Shown in pieces: positions 54,165-62,813 of a stretch of DNA of 64,000 nt; position 1 is the first letter of the stretch, and every line of letters starts with the position of its first letter. Both the position numbers and the translations under genes were made by a program. The stretch covers positions 62,001-126,000 of the forward strand of contig JADJOO010000012.1 of the NCBI GenBank assembly GCA_016713725.1, in the 5' to 3' direction. The notes beneath the pieces are model-generated. The model saw only the letters and a list, made by a program, of their open reading frames with translations. It did no database searches and was not told the origin of the DNA. The DNA comes from Pseudomonadota bacterium (lineage in GTDB: Bacteria; Pseudomonadota; Gammaproteobacteria; Steroidobacterales; Steroidobacteraceae).

Positions 54165-55401
54165 ATGACCAACCAGCCATATGACGTCGTCGTCTTCGGC
54201 GCCACGAGCTTCGTGGGCCAGATCCTCGCCCGCTACTTGTTCGACGAGTTCGGTCTCGACGACAAGCTGCACTGGGCCGCGGCCGGCAGGTCACCCCGGA
54301 AACTCGAGGAACTCCGCGACTCGCTTGGCCAGGGCGCGCGCAAGCTGACGCTCCTCCAGGCCGATGCCGGCGATGAAACCTCGCTGCGGAAGCTGTGCAG
54401 GAGTGCCCGGGTCATCGTGTCCACGGTCGGACCGTATGCCTTGTATGGCGAACAGCTCGTGCGCGCCTGCGCCGAGACCGGCACCGACTACTGCGACCTC
54501 ACCGGCGAGGTGCAGTGGATGCGGCGCATGATTCACAAGTACGAAAAAGACGGCGCAGGCCTCGGGCGCGCGCATCGTGCACAACTGCGGGTTCGATTCG
54601 ATTCCGTCCGACCTTGGCGTGCATTTCCTGCAGCAACAGGCTCGAGAGCGCTTCGGCCAGCCCTGCACCACCGTGAAGATGCGAGTCCACGCCATGCGCG
54701 GCGGTTTCTCCGGCGGCACCGTGGCCTCGTTGCTGAACGTGCTGAAGGAAGTCAAGGCGAATCCGGCGTTGCGCAAAGAACTCGCCGATCCATATTCGAT
54801 CTGTCCTCCTGGGAACGGCAAGCGAGTCCGGCAGAAGAACGTGGTTTTCGCCGAATACGACCCCGACTTCGACGCGTGGATTGCGCCTTTCGTCATGAGC
54901 GCAATCAATACGCGCGTGGTGCATCGCACCAATGCGCTCCTGCAACATGCCTACGGGCCGGAGTTCCGGTACGACGAGGCCGTACTGACCGGACGCGGCC
55001 TGCGGGGTCGCGTGACCGCCACGGCGACGAGTGCCGCTCTCGGCGCAATCATGGTTGCCGGTTCGATCGGCGCCATGCGCTCACTGCTCGAGAAGTACGT
55101 GCTGCCGGCGCCGGGCGAGGGCCCGAGTCCTGAAGCGCAACGCAAGGGTGGCTTCGACCTGCGGTTCCACGGCCGCACGCAACGGGGCGACGTCCTCCGT
55201 GCGCGCGTCACGGGTGACCGTGATCCGGGGTACGGCTCGACCGCGAAGATGCTCGGTCAGGCGGCTGCGTGCCTGGCAAGCGATGTCTCGAAGAAGCAGT
55301 GGGCGGGCGGGTTCTGGACGCCGGCGGCTGTCTTCGGTGACCGCATCGTCGAACGGCTGCAGGCTCATTCCGGGCTCACGTTCGAAGTGATCGAAAAATA
55401 G
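54165..55401 (+). pseudogene. Saccharopine dehydrogenase-like / trans-acting enoyl reductase family protein, one frameshift
   Basis: The first frame gives the NAD(P)-binding domain: YDVVVFGATSFVGQILARYL, VIVSTVGPYALYGEQLVRAC and DYCDLTGEVQWMR. An extra A in AAAAA (54544-54548) shifts the frame. The rest reads in the next frame: HNCGFDSIPSDLGVHFLQQQ, MRGGFSGGTVASLLNVLKE, and a C-terminus ending SGLTFEVIEK. Restored, it is about 412 residues, like mycobacterial trans-acting enoyl reductase (Rv2449c/Rv2953 type) and plant/bacterial saccharopine dehydrogenase-like oxidoreductases. The substrate is unknown; a lipid or polyketide enoyl group is possible. Both halves look well conserved. Confidence 0.85.
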
Positions 55402-55435
55402 CCAGCGAAACACAACGACACCAAGGGGAAGACCG

Positions 55436-55864
55436 ATGCCTGCCACCACCGAATTCCTGCTGCCCGTCCTGGCACTCGTGACATGGACGCTGGTGATGTG
55501 GTTCTGGTTGTATGCCACGCGGATCCCGTCGATGAAGCGCGCAGGAATCGATCCGCAGGAAGCGGCACACCCGGGCACGTACGCTCACCGGATGCCAGAA
55601 CACGCCCGGTCCGTCGCTGACAACTACAACCACCTGCACGAGCAGCCCACGGTCTTTTACGCGCTGATGTTCTTCATCGTGCTGACCGGCGGGGCCACGG
55701 CAGGCACGCTGAGCCTGGCCTGGGGCTACGTGGGCACCCGTGTCGTGCACTCGCTGGTGCAGGCCACGATCAACAAAGTGGTCGTGCGGTTCGCGGTTTT
55801 CGCATTCGGCTCGTTGCTACTCGTCTGCATGGCGGTGCGGGAGCTGATCCGCGTCCTGGGCTGA
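55436..55864 (+). CDS. MAPEG family membrane protein
   Basis: A 142-residue protein with four membrane helices (about residues 5-25, 68-88, 92-108 and 115-138). The MAPEG helix-2 region is conserved: DNYNHLHEQPTVFYALMFFI, followed by RVVHSLVQATINKVVVRFAV. The family includes glutathione- or lipid-dependent eicosanoid enzymes in eukaryotes; bacterial members may have glutathione transferase activity. It begins 34 bp after the enoyl-reductase-like gene and may be co-transcribed with it. Confidence 0.9.
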   Translation: MPATTEFLLPVLALVTWTLVMWFWLYATRIPSMKRAGIDPQEAAHPGTYAHRMPEHARSVADNYNHLHEQPTVFYALMFFIVLTGGATAGTLSLAWGYVGTRVVHSLVQATINKVVVRFAVFAFGSLLLVCMAVRELIRVLG

Positions 55865-55920
55865 CGCGCGCGCGGCCCGCCATTTGCAGGCACCCGGTTG
55901 TTGTTTCCTGGAGATTCCTG

Positions 55921-57474
55921 ATGCGTGGTTCGATTGCTACCCTGTTATTGACGGTTCTGCTTGGTGTCGCGCCTGCGACGACCTGGAGCAAGGACGAGAC
56001 GGCGACGGACCCCGCGGAAAAATCGCCGCCGGCAACGGACGCGAAGCAAGCCGTCCCCGCCTCCTCCGTGACGAGGCATCAGGCGATCATCGACGGCAAG
56101 CCGGTCAAGTACACCGCGACCGTCGGCTGGTTCATCCTCAAGGACCCGAAGGACAACCCGATCGCGCGCTTCGGCTACACCGCCTACACGCTCGACGGCG
56201 TGAAGAACCTGACGCAGCGGCCGATCACGTTCGCGTTCAACGGCGGTCCCGGCTCGTCGTCGATCTGGCTGCACATGGGCATCATGGGTCCACGGCGCGT
56301 GGTGGTGAACGATGGTGGCTATGCGCCCCCGCCACCATCACAGCTCGTCGACAACGCTTTTTCGCCGCTCGACGTCACCGACATCGTGATGATCGATCCG
56401 GTCGGCACGGGTTTCAGCAAACCGCTCGGTGACGCAAAGCCCGCCGATTTCCACGGCGTGGACGAGGACATCCGATCCGTCGCACAGTTCATCAAGCGCT
56501 ACGTGTCGGAGAACGGGCGCTGGGGCTCGCCCAAGTACGTGCTCGGCGAAAGCTACGGCGGCATGCGCGGCGCGGGACTCGCCTACTACCTGCAGGCGAA
56601 CATGGGCATGAACCTGAACGGGCTCGTCCTCGTCTCGCCCTTCCTGAACGGCGCCACCGGCATCGACGGCGAGGGCATGGACCTCGGTCAGGTCACGTAC
56701 TTCCCAACGCTCGCGGCAACCGCGTGGTACCACAACCTGGTCCCGAACAGGCCGGCCACCGTGCAGGAATACATGCGCGAAGTCGAACAGTTCGCGCGCG
56801 ATGAATACGCACCGGCACTCGCCAAGGGATACGTCATCCCGGAAGCCGAGAAAAAAGCGATGGCAGCAAAGCTGGCACGCTACACGGGCACCAGCCCCGA
56901 GTACTGGGAGCGTGCCGACCTGCGCGTGAGCCATCCGCAGTTCCTGCAGGAACTGAAGCGTAACGATCGCCTCATTGCCGGCCGCATCGACTCGCGCTTC
57001 GTCGGCCCTGCAATGAATCCGCTCGGCGAAGAGATGGATTACGACCCGTTCTTCCCGTCGGTCGGGCCGGCCTACACGTCAGCGTTCCTTGGTTACCTGC
57101 ACGACGAACTCAAGTTCGGTCGCGACGAGGAGTACATGGTCTCGGCGTTCGACATCGACTGGAGCTGGAAGCACAAGGTGCCTGGCAAAGGGGGCTGGAT
57201 GTCACCCGTGCCGACGACCGTGCCGGATCTCGCGGCGGCCATGACGATGAACCCGGGACTGCACGTGCTGGTGCAGCAGGGCTGGTACGACCTGGCGACA
57301 CCTTACCTGGCGACCCGGATGGACCTCGAGCACCTCGACATCACGCCGGAGGCGCGCAAGCGCATCCAGCTCGAGCATTACGACGCCGGCCACATGATGT
57401 ACCTGCACGAGCCGTCGATGCGGAAATTCCGCGAAGATCTCGTCGGTTTCATTCAGGCGACCGACCGTCTGTGA
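55921..57474 (+). CDS. S10 family serine carboxypeptidase-like peptidase
   Basis: A 517-residue secreted peptidase with a signal peptide (about residues 1-22). Motifs: FAFNGGPGSSSIWLHMGIMG (oxyanion NGGPGSS), MIDPVGTGFS, VLGESYGGMRGAGLAYYL (nucleophile Ser in GESYGG), VLVQQGWYDLATPYL (catalytic Asp), and YDAGHMMYLHE (catalytic His). This is the S10 fold, common in secreted form in gammaproteobacterial peptide scavengers. It would cleave C-terminal residues of peptides in the periplasm. Intact and of normal length. Confidence 0.94.
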   Translation: MRGSIATLLLTVLLGVAPATTWSKDETATDPAEKSPPATDAKQAVPASSVTRHQAIIDGKPVKYTATVGWFILKDPKDNPIARFGYTAYTLDGVKNLTQRPITFAFNGGPGSSSIWLHMGIMGPRRVVVNDGGYAPPPPSQLVDNAFSPLDVTDIVMIDPVGTGFSKPLGDAKPADFHGVDEDIRSVAQFIKRYVSENGRWGSPKYVLGESYGGMRGAGLAYYLQANMGMNLNGLVLVSPFLNGATGIDGEGMDLGQVTYFPTLAATAWYHNLVPNRPATVQEYMREVEQFARDEYAPALAKGYVIPEAEKKAMAAKLARYTGTSPEYWERADLRVSHPQFLQELKRNDRLIAGRIDSRFVGPAMNPLGEEMDYDPFFPSVGPAYTSAFLGYLHDELKFGRDEEYMVSAFDIDWSWKHKVPGKGGWMSPVPTTVPDLAAAMTMNPGLHVLVQQGWYDLATPYLATRMDLEHLDITPEARKRIQLEHYDAGHMMYLHEPSMRKFREDLVGFIQATDRL

Positions 57475-57897
57475 CCCGGCGTCGCGGATGACGAGTCAGG
57501 GCGACACGGACGCCCCAGCGGCCCGCACCGCTGACCCACTGCAGGACTCGCAGTTTATGGGGATGGTGCGCTTCCGCTGCGTGAGAAGGGGCGGCTGGGG
57601 GGGGTTCTTTCCAGGTCGTGCGGTCCAGCTTTCGGCACCTGCGGCAAAGGTGCGGACGCTGCGGGCGCAACGGCTAGCACGCCAGGTCGACGAGTGGAGC
57701 CGGACCGGTGCCCGATGACTCTTCAGGGACGGGCACTGACTGCGCCGCCGACTGGGGGACCGCAGCTCTGCGGGACGACCAGTTCTGGCGAGTGTCGAGG
57801 GACCCCCGGCAGGGGGAGTTTGTGAGGGAGTGGTGGGCCAGCAGCACAACCGCGTGCCCGGGGGGAGCAACTGGTTCGGCGAGAAGGGGCCATCACC
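57475..57897. other. 423-bp region with no recognisable gene
   Basis: Frames are open on both strands, but composition is poor and no motif is recognised. The plus strand is rich in G runs (for example near 57595-57605 and 57790-57870). A zinc-finger protein of the type usually found beside an ECF sigma gene follows, but no sigma factor is readable here in any frame. It may be degraded DNA or contain consensus errors like those elsewhere in the window. Confidence 0.5.
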
Positions 57898-58197
57898 ATG
57901 ATGAAATGTCGCGAAGCCACGCAGAAGATGTCCGAGGAGCTGGAGCGGCCGCTGACGCCGGGCGAGCAGGTGAGCCTGATGGTGCACACGGCCATGTGCC
58001 GTCCATGCCGCAACTTCCGCCGGCAAGCGGCTTTCCTGGCGATCAGCGCCCGGAGGGCAAAGCCTGAGCCAGGATCCACCGAGTACTTTCCGGGCGCGCC
58101 GGACGTACACACCCCAGGCGGGGGCAGGTACACGACCGAGGAGCCGACAATGCCGAGAGCGAGAGCACGGGAGGACGCTCCGCGGTGGCTGCCGTAG
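57898..58197 (+). CDS. Zinc-finger (anti-sigma zf-HC2-like) small protein
   Basis: A 99-residue frame from ATG 57898 (or 57901). Cys4, His30, Cys34 and Cys37 (MVHTAMCRPCRNF) give the HXXXCXXC zinc-binding pattern of small zf-HC2 proteins, preceded by the typical MKCREATQKMSEELERPLT. After FRRQAAFLAI the sequence loses resemblance, so the natural C-terminus may lie near residue 55 in another frame. Such proteins often act with an extracytoplasmic-function sigma factor, but none is seen nearby. Confidence 0.7.
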   Translation: MMKCREATQKMSEELERPLTPGEQVSLMVHTAMCRPCRNFRRQAAFLAISARRAKPEPGSTEYFPGAPDVHTPGGGRYTTEEPTMPRARAREDAPRWLP

Positions 58198-58578
58198 GCT
58201 GCAACTCGGCGGCACGAGCGGCAGGTGACTCTGGAACAGGGAATCACGCAGCCGTGGCAGCCGAACTGGAACTCCCCGTTGAACAAGTCGAGCGCGAAGC
58301 CCTCGATCTTGGTCTGCCCTGACTTCGAACGTGGGCAGGGCGAGACGTCTTTTCAGGCGGCCGGAACGTACTACCGATGGTCCACGGTCGACGCGGGCAG
58401 ATCCCCCTGCTGCAACGTTCTTGCTTTCCACACTTGTCACGCTCGCGGCCTCGAGGGATGTGGCGAGGAGAGTCAGCGTGCTTGTGCTTGCTGGTCATCA
58501 TCTGCAGTTTGAGGGTTGTGTGCTGGCGAGGACCAGGCTGTCACACCTATCGGACCGGATCCCCGATTTCTTACAGCG
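58198..58578. other. 381-bp region with no confident gene
   Basis: Short open frames exist on both strands. On the minus strand, one stretch reads KIEGFALDLFNGEFQFGCHG followed by a CXXXXC-type pair, which looks protein-like but matches nothing I know. Another reads TLTLLATSLEAASVTSVES behind an ATGATG, resembling a signal peptide. The pieces are in different frames, so a small cysteine-containing secreted protein broken by indels is possible but unproven. Confidence 0.35.
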
Positions 58579-60138
58579 TCACTCGCGGTAATGGCAGCCT
58601 CGACTCTCGGGATTCACCCACGCGGCCAGTGTCACGATCAGCGCCACTCGCACGGCGTTGCGCAGGCCGATCAGGTCGTCGGTCATCGCAGCCGCGCGAT
58701 AGAAGCGCTCGACCTCCACTTCGAGGTTGCGCAGCGCCTCGATCGCACGCAGCAGCCGGCGCGTGGTGCGTACCAGGCCGACGTAGTTCCACATGATGTG
58801 CCGCAGCGAGCTCATGTCCTGCGCGATGAGCGCCGGATCGGGTGCTTCCGTGCCGGTGTCCTGCCAGGGCGGAATGTCGTCAAAGTGCAACCCGTTGCTC
58901 GCGGCCAGCTGACCCACGATGCGTTGTGTCGCACGGTGACCCCAGACCAGGCCCTCGAGCAGAGACGTGCTCGCGAGCCGGTTGGCTCCGTGCAAGCCGG
59001 AGCAGGCGACCTCGCCGACGGCGTACAGTCGCCCGACCGTCGTCGTGCCGTCGAGGTCGATCCACACTCCGCCACACGAATAGTGCGCGGCCGGTACGAC
59101 CGGCAGCGGATCGCGCGTGATGTCGATGCCGTACTCGAGACAGCTGCGATACATCTCGGGAAACTCAGTGCGGATGCGCTCGGCCGGAACGTAGTTGGCA
59201 ACGTCCAGGTAAACGTTGGGGACACCCTGCCGCAGCATCTCGGAGTGGATGCTGCGCGCGACGACGTCGCGCGGAGCGAGGTCCTTCCACTTCGCGTCGT
59301 AGCGATCCATGAACGGCTGCCGTTGCTCGTCAACCAGGCGCGCGCCCGCGCCCCGCACGGCTTCGGTGATCAGGAAGCAGGGTGCGTTGCGGTGATAGAA
59401 CGCCGTCGGATGGAACTGGATGTATTCGGTGTTGATCACGCGCGCGCCGGCGCGGTACGCCATCGCAAGTCCGTCGCCGCGGGAGCCGGCGGGATTCGTC
59501 GTGCGCAGGAAGATCTGGCCGAGACCGCCAGTCGCCAGCACGGTGGCCCGGGCGAAACAGCGGCCGATCCTGCCCGTTCGCTGGTCGTAGACGTAGGCGC
59601 CTACGCACGACAGCGGATCGTACGCGGCACGCCGGTCGCGGCCCTGGTGCGCGGGCGTCAGCAGGTCGACGGCGGTGTGGTGCGTGAGCAGGCGAACGCG
59701 CGGATGCGCGCGCAGCGCCTCGATGAGTTTGTCCTCGATGGCTCGGCCGGTGGCATCAGTGGCGTGCACGATCCGGGCAATCGAGTGCCCGCCTTCCCGG
59801 CCGAGTGCGAGTGCACCGTCAGGCGTGCGATCGAACGGCACGCCGAGCTTGTCGATCAGGATCGACTGGACGAGCGCCGGACCCTCGCTGGCAAGCGTGC
59901 GAACCGCCTGCTCGTGGCACAGCCCGGCACCGGCACTGATGATGTCCTGCGCCAGCGATTCGGGCGAATCGTCCTCGCCGCGGAAGATGATGCCGCCCTG
60001 CGCCCAGTACGTGTTCGATTCACCGGCGCGGTCGGCGCGCGTGATCACGGTGACGTCGAGACCAGACTCCGCGAGCTCGAGTGCAGCCGTGCCGCCGGCA
60101 ATGCCGCAGCCGATGACCAGGACGTCGCTGCGCAGCAT
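58579..60138 (-). CDS. nadB: L-aspartate oxidase
   Basis: A 519-residue flavoenzyme from ATG 60138; a TTG at 60147 overlapping the nadA stop is the alternative start. FAD-binding VLVIGCGIAGGTAALELAE is at the N-terminus. NadB features include SNTYWAQGGIIF, GREGGHSIARIVHATDATGR, EYIQFHPTAFYH, PAAHYSCGGVWID, and GEVACSGLHGANRLASTSLL. It oxidises L-aspartate to iminoaspartate, the first step of de novo NAD synthesis, in the cytoplasm. The nadA gene immediately upstream makes the next enzyme. Intact. Confidence 0.95.
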   Translation of the reverse strand: MLRSDVLVIGCGIAGGTAALELAESGLDVTVITRADRAGESNTYWAQGGIIFRGEDDSPESLAQDIISAGAGLCHEQAVRTLASEGPALVQSILIDKLGVPFDRTPDGALALGREGGHSIARIVHATDATGRAIEDKLIEALRAHPRVRLLTHHTAVDLLTPAHQGRDRRAAYDPLSCVGAYVYDQRTGRIGRCFARATVLATGGLGQIFLRTTNPAGSRGDGLAMAYRAGARVINTEYIQFHPTAFYHRNAPCFLITEAVRGAGARLVDEQRQPFMDRYDAKWKDLAPRDVVARSIHSEMLRQGVPNVYLDVANYVPAERIRTEFPEMYRSCLEYGIDITRDPLPVVPAAHYSCGGVWIDLDGTTTVGRLYAVGEVACSGLHGANRLASTSLLEGLVWGHRATQRIVGQLAASNGLHFDDIPPWQDTGTEAPDPALIAQDMSSLRHIMWNYVGLVRTTRRLLRAIEALRNLEVEVERFYRAAAMTDDLIGLRNAVRVALIVTLAAWVNPESRGCHYRE

Positions 60139-60143
60139 CTCGC

Positions 60144-61208
60144 TCAATCGATTTTCGGCCCGACGGCCAGCATGCGTTCGACGGCACGCAGCGCGCGCAC
60201 GCGGATGTGCTCGGGCACGTCGATCTCCCAGCGCATGAATTTCAGCGAGTCGCGTGTCTGCTCGAGCGTGATCTCATGCATGTGCGGGCACCGGTGGCTG
60301 CAGAGGCGCAGCATTTCCTTGCCCGGATTGGCGGCGACGATGTTGTCCCCCATCGAGCATTCGGTGAGCAGCAGGAAGCGCTTCGCCTTCGATCTTTCGA
60401 CGGCCCTGATCATCGCCGTCGTGCTGCCGGAAAAATCCGCCTTCGCGGTGACTTCGGGGCTGCATTCAGGATGTGCCAGGATCATCACGTCCGGGTACTG
60501 CTTGCGGACCACGTCGACGTCTTCGGGCGTGAACAACTCGTGCACTTCGCAGCGACCCTTCCACGCGATCATCGTGTGCTCGACCGTGGTGTCGTCGCCA
60601 CTGGCCGCCACGGCGCCCTTGCGCAGCACCGACGGCACGATGACGTGGCGACCCGTCTCGCGCGCCACGTTGCGGGCGAGAAACTCGTCGGGCAGGAAGA
60701 TCACCGTATCGGACTTCAGGGATTCGACGACCGCGGCCGCGTTGCTCGACGTGCAACAGATGTCGCACTCGGCTTTCACGTCGGCATAGGTGTTGATGTA
60801 CGTGACGATCGGCACCCCCGGATAGGCTTCGCGCAAGGCGCGGACGTCGGCCGCCGTGATGCTCTCGGCCAGCGAGCAGCCGCCTTTCTCCGTCGGCAGC
60901 AGCACCGTCTTGGTCGGGTTGAGTATTTTCGCCGTCTCGGCCATGAAGCGCACGCCGCAGAACACGATGACCGACTTGTCGGTCTCGGCCGCACGCCGGC
61001 TGAGTTCGAGCGAATCGCCCTGGAAGTCAGGCACCGTATGGAACAACGCGGGTTCCATGTAATTGTGCCCGAGGATCACGGCGTCCCGCTCCACCTTGAG
61101 GCGGAGCACTTCGGCGGCGACCTCCGCCTTGATGAACAGTTCGGCGTCCGGCAGGACGTCCCCCAGGCTCGATTGCAGGTCGCGGTAGATGTCCTGGGCG
61201 GTCTTCAA
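60144..61208 (-). CDS. nadA: Quinolinate synthase
   Basis: A 354-residue protein starting at TTG 61208, whose TTGA overlaps the stop of the TPR-sulfotransferase gene. The three [4Fe-4S] cysteines are in FCGVRFMAETAKILNP (Cys84), HPECSPEV, and LLTECSMGDNIV. It condenses iminoaspartate with DHAP to quinolinate. The DHAP-binding HNYMEPA is near residue 48. It forms an operon with nadB. The length is typical for the longer NadA type. Intact. Confidence 0.96.
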   Translation of the reverse strand: MKTAQDIYRDLQSSLGDVLPDAELFIKAEVAAEVLRLKVERDAVILGHNYMEPALFHTVPDFQGDSLELSRRAAETDKSVIVFCGVRFMAETAKILNPTKTVLLPTEKGGCSLAESITAADVRALREAYPGVPIVTYINTYADVKAECDICCTSSNAAAVVESLKSDTVIFLPDEFLARNVARETGRHVIVPSVLRKGAVAASGDDTTVEHTMIAWKGRCEVHELFTPEDVDVVRKQYPDVMILAHPECSPEVTAKADFSGSTTAMIRAVERSKAKRFLLLTECSMGDNIVAANPGKEMLRLCSHRCPHMHEITLEQTRDSLKFMRWEIDVPEHIRVRALRAVERMLAVGPKID

Positions 61209-62806
61209 GGGCGGGCCCCGTTGCAGCTGCCCGTTGCAGCCTGTGCTGCCATTCTAGCGGACCGGGGTTGTCGGCGGCGGCCCACCGGGCCGGCCCGCGC
61301 GCAGCCCGCACACGGATGGCGGCCCGCCGCCCGCAATTCTTCGATCAACGGCTGCAGGTGCTGCTCAAAACGCCGCCAGCGGCCGACGCTGCTGGCATAG
61401 AGCGGCTGCCTGACCTGCACCGCGCTCGCCGTAGCCACCGCATGCTCATTTCGTTCGAAATGGAGGCACGCCTCCTCCCAGGGCAAGCGGCAATGTGCCA
61501 GCAGCCGTCCGGTCTCGTCGCGCTGATCGGCGACGAGTGCCTCGTACCGGACCTCGTGCACCCGCCCCGGCAGCGTGGCCCGCCAATGCGCGATGAGCCG
61601 ATCGAACTGCACCAGGTACCGGCCGATGTCGCGCAGATCACGGCCGTAGTCGTAGTACGAGAACCCGGTGGCGAACAACTGGCGGAAACTACTGAACCCG
61701 GTATCGAGTGGGTGACGGCGCAGGACGACAATGCTTGCGGCGGGCAGCGCACGAGCGATGTGCCCCAGGTAGAAAAAGTTGAGCGGCATCTTGTCGACGA
61801 AGCGCGGCTGCGCCTGCCCCGGGGGTCGCGTGCGCTCGACGTAATCGCGACCAAGTGCCTGCAGGTCGATACGCAGTGATTGCGCCAGCGTGGCTTCGTC
61901 GAGCACCTGTGGCGACGGCGTCCCGCAGGCTCGCTTCAACGACACGCTGAAATTCTGTGACTCCCCCGCCGACGCCACCTGCGAATGGCTCGAAAGAATC
62001 CGCTCGACGAGCGTCGTACCGGTGCGTGGCATACCCACGACGAAGATCGGTGCGCGGGCGATCTCCTCGCCCGTCAGGTCCGCGTGGGCAGGAGCCGGCA
62101 AGACCTCCGGGAAGAGACGCATGGCCGCGTCGAACAGGCACAAGTCCCGCTCGAATCGATACCCCGTGGCCGCATGCTTGCGTGCATTGCCGGCGAGTAG
62201 ATGCGCAAACGCCTCGTCATCCTGCCCCAGGTCTTCCAGCTCCTTCGCGAGCGCGTGACGCAGGTGCAGTTCGGCGTCCGGATCGTGCGGACCCATTGTG
62301 AGCAGCCGCTCGAGCCGCGCGAGGTGGTTATGCTCCGGCGTTTGCCGTCGGGTCGCCGCGAGCGCCGAGTGTGCGCGCCAGAAGTGCGGATCGCAGCGCA
62401 CGCACGCCTCGTACGCCGCCTCCGCTTCGGCAAAGCGCCCGAGAAACTTGAGCGAAGCAGCGTGATTGAAATGCATGCCGGCACGCTTCGGGTCCAGCTC
62501 GACCGCACGAGCGAAGCAATCGACCGCCTGCTCATGGCGACCGGCGCGGCTCAGGACCACGCCGACGGTGTCCCAGCACAGTGCCGATTGCGGCACGAGC
62601 GCGAGCGCTCGCGCGACGGATGCCAATGCCTCGTCGTTGCGGTTGAGTCTGGAGAGCCAGCGCGCGAGCTGCGCCTGCGGCTCGGGATTGTCCGGATCGA
62701 CCGCGCAGGCCTCACGAATCTGCGCGAGACCTTCGGCGATGCGACCACGCTCGGCCGCGAGGACACCGCGCTCGAGAATCGACGACGTCCGTGCGCCCGC
62801 CGCCAA
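61205..62806 (-). CDS. Tetratricopeptide repeat sulfotransferase family protein
   Basis: A protein of about 533 residues. The start is probably TTG 62806 (LAAGARTSSILERGVLAAER), eight bases after the TonB receptor stop; the frame is open to 63031 only because it overlaps that receptor. The N-terminal half is TPR repeats (for example QLARWLSRLNRNDEALASVA and CFARAVELDPKRAGMHFNHA). The C-terminal half is a sulfotransferase domain with the PAPS loop IFVVGMPRTGTTLVERILSS and a later IVVLRRHPLDTGFSSF. This TPR-sulfotransferase type often neighbours TonB receptors in Proteobacteria. The acceptor is unknown. Its stop overlaps the nadA start. Confidence 0.88.
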   Translation of the reverse strand: MAAGARTSSILERGVLAAERGRIAEGLAQIREACAVDPDNPEPQAQLARWLSRLNRNDEALASVARALALVPQSALCWDTVGVVLSRAGRHEQAVDCFARAVELDPKRAGMHFNHAASLKFLGRFAEAEAAYEACVRCDPHFWRAHSALAATRRQTPEHNHLARLERLLTMGPHDPDAELHLRHALAKELEDLGQDDEAFAHLLAGNARKHAATGYRFERDLCLFDAAMRLFPEVLPAPAHADLTGEEIARAPIFVVGMPRTGTTLVERILSSHSQVASAGESQNFSVSLKRACGTPSPQVLDEATLAQSLRIDLQALGRDYVERTRPPGQAQPRFVDKMPLNFFYLGHIARALPAASIVVLRRHPLDTGFSSFRQLFATGFSYYDYGRDLRDIGRYLVQFDRLIAHWRATLPGRVHEVRYEALVADQRDETGRLLAHCRLPWEEACLHFERNEHAVATASAVQVRQPLYASSVGRWRRFEQHLQPLIEELRAAGRHPCAGCARAGPVGRRRQPRSARMAAQAATGSCNGARP

Positions 62807-62813
62807 GCCTGCC

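Noticed and set aside
57496..58440. A 314-residue minus-strand open frame
   Set aside because: Composition is Arg/Pro/Leu-rich with no domain, and it is antisense to the zinc-finger gene.
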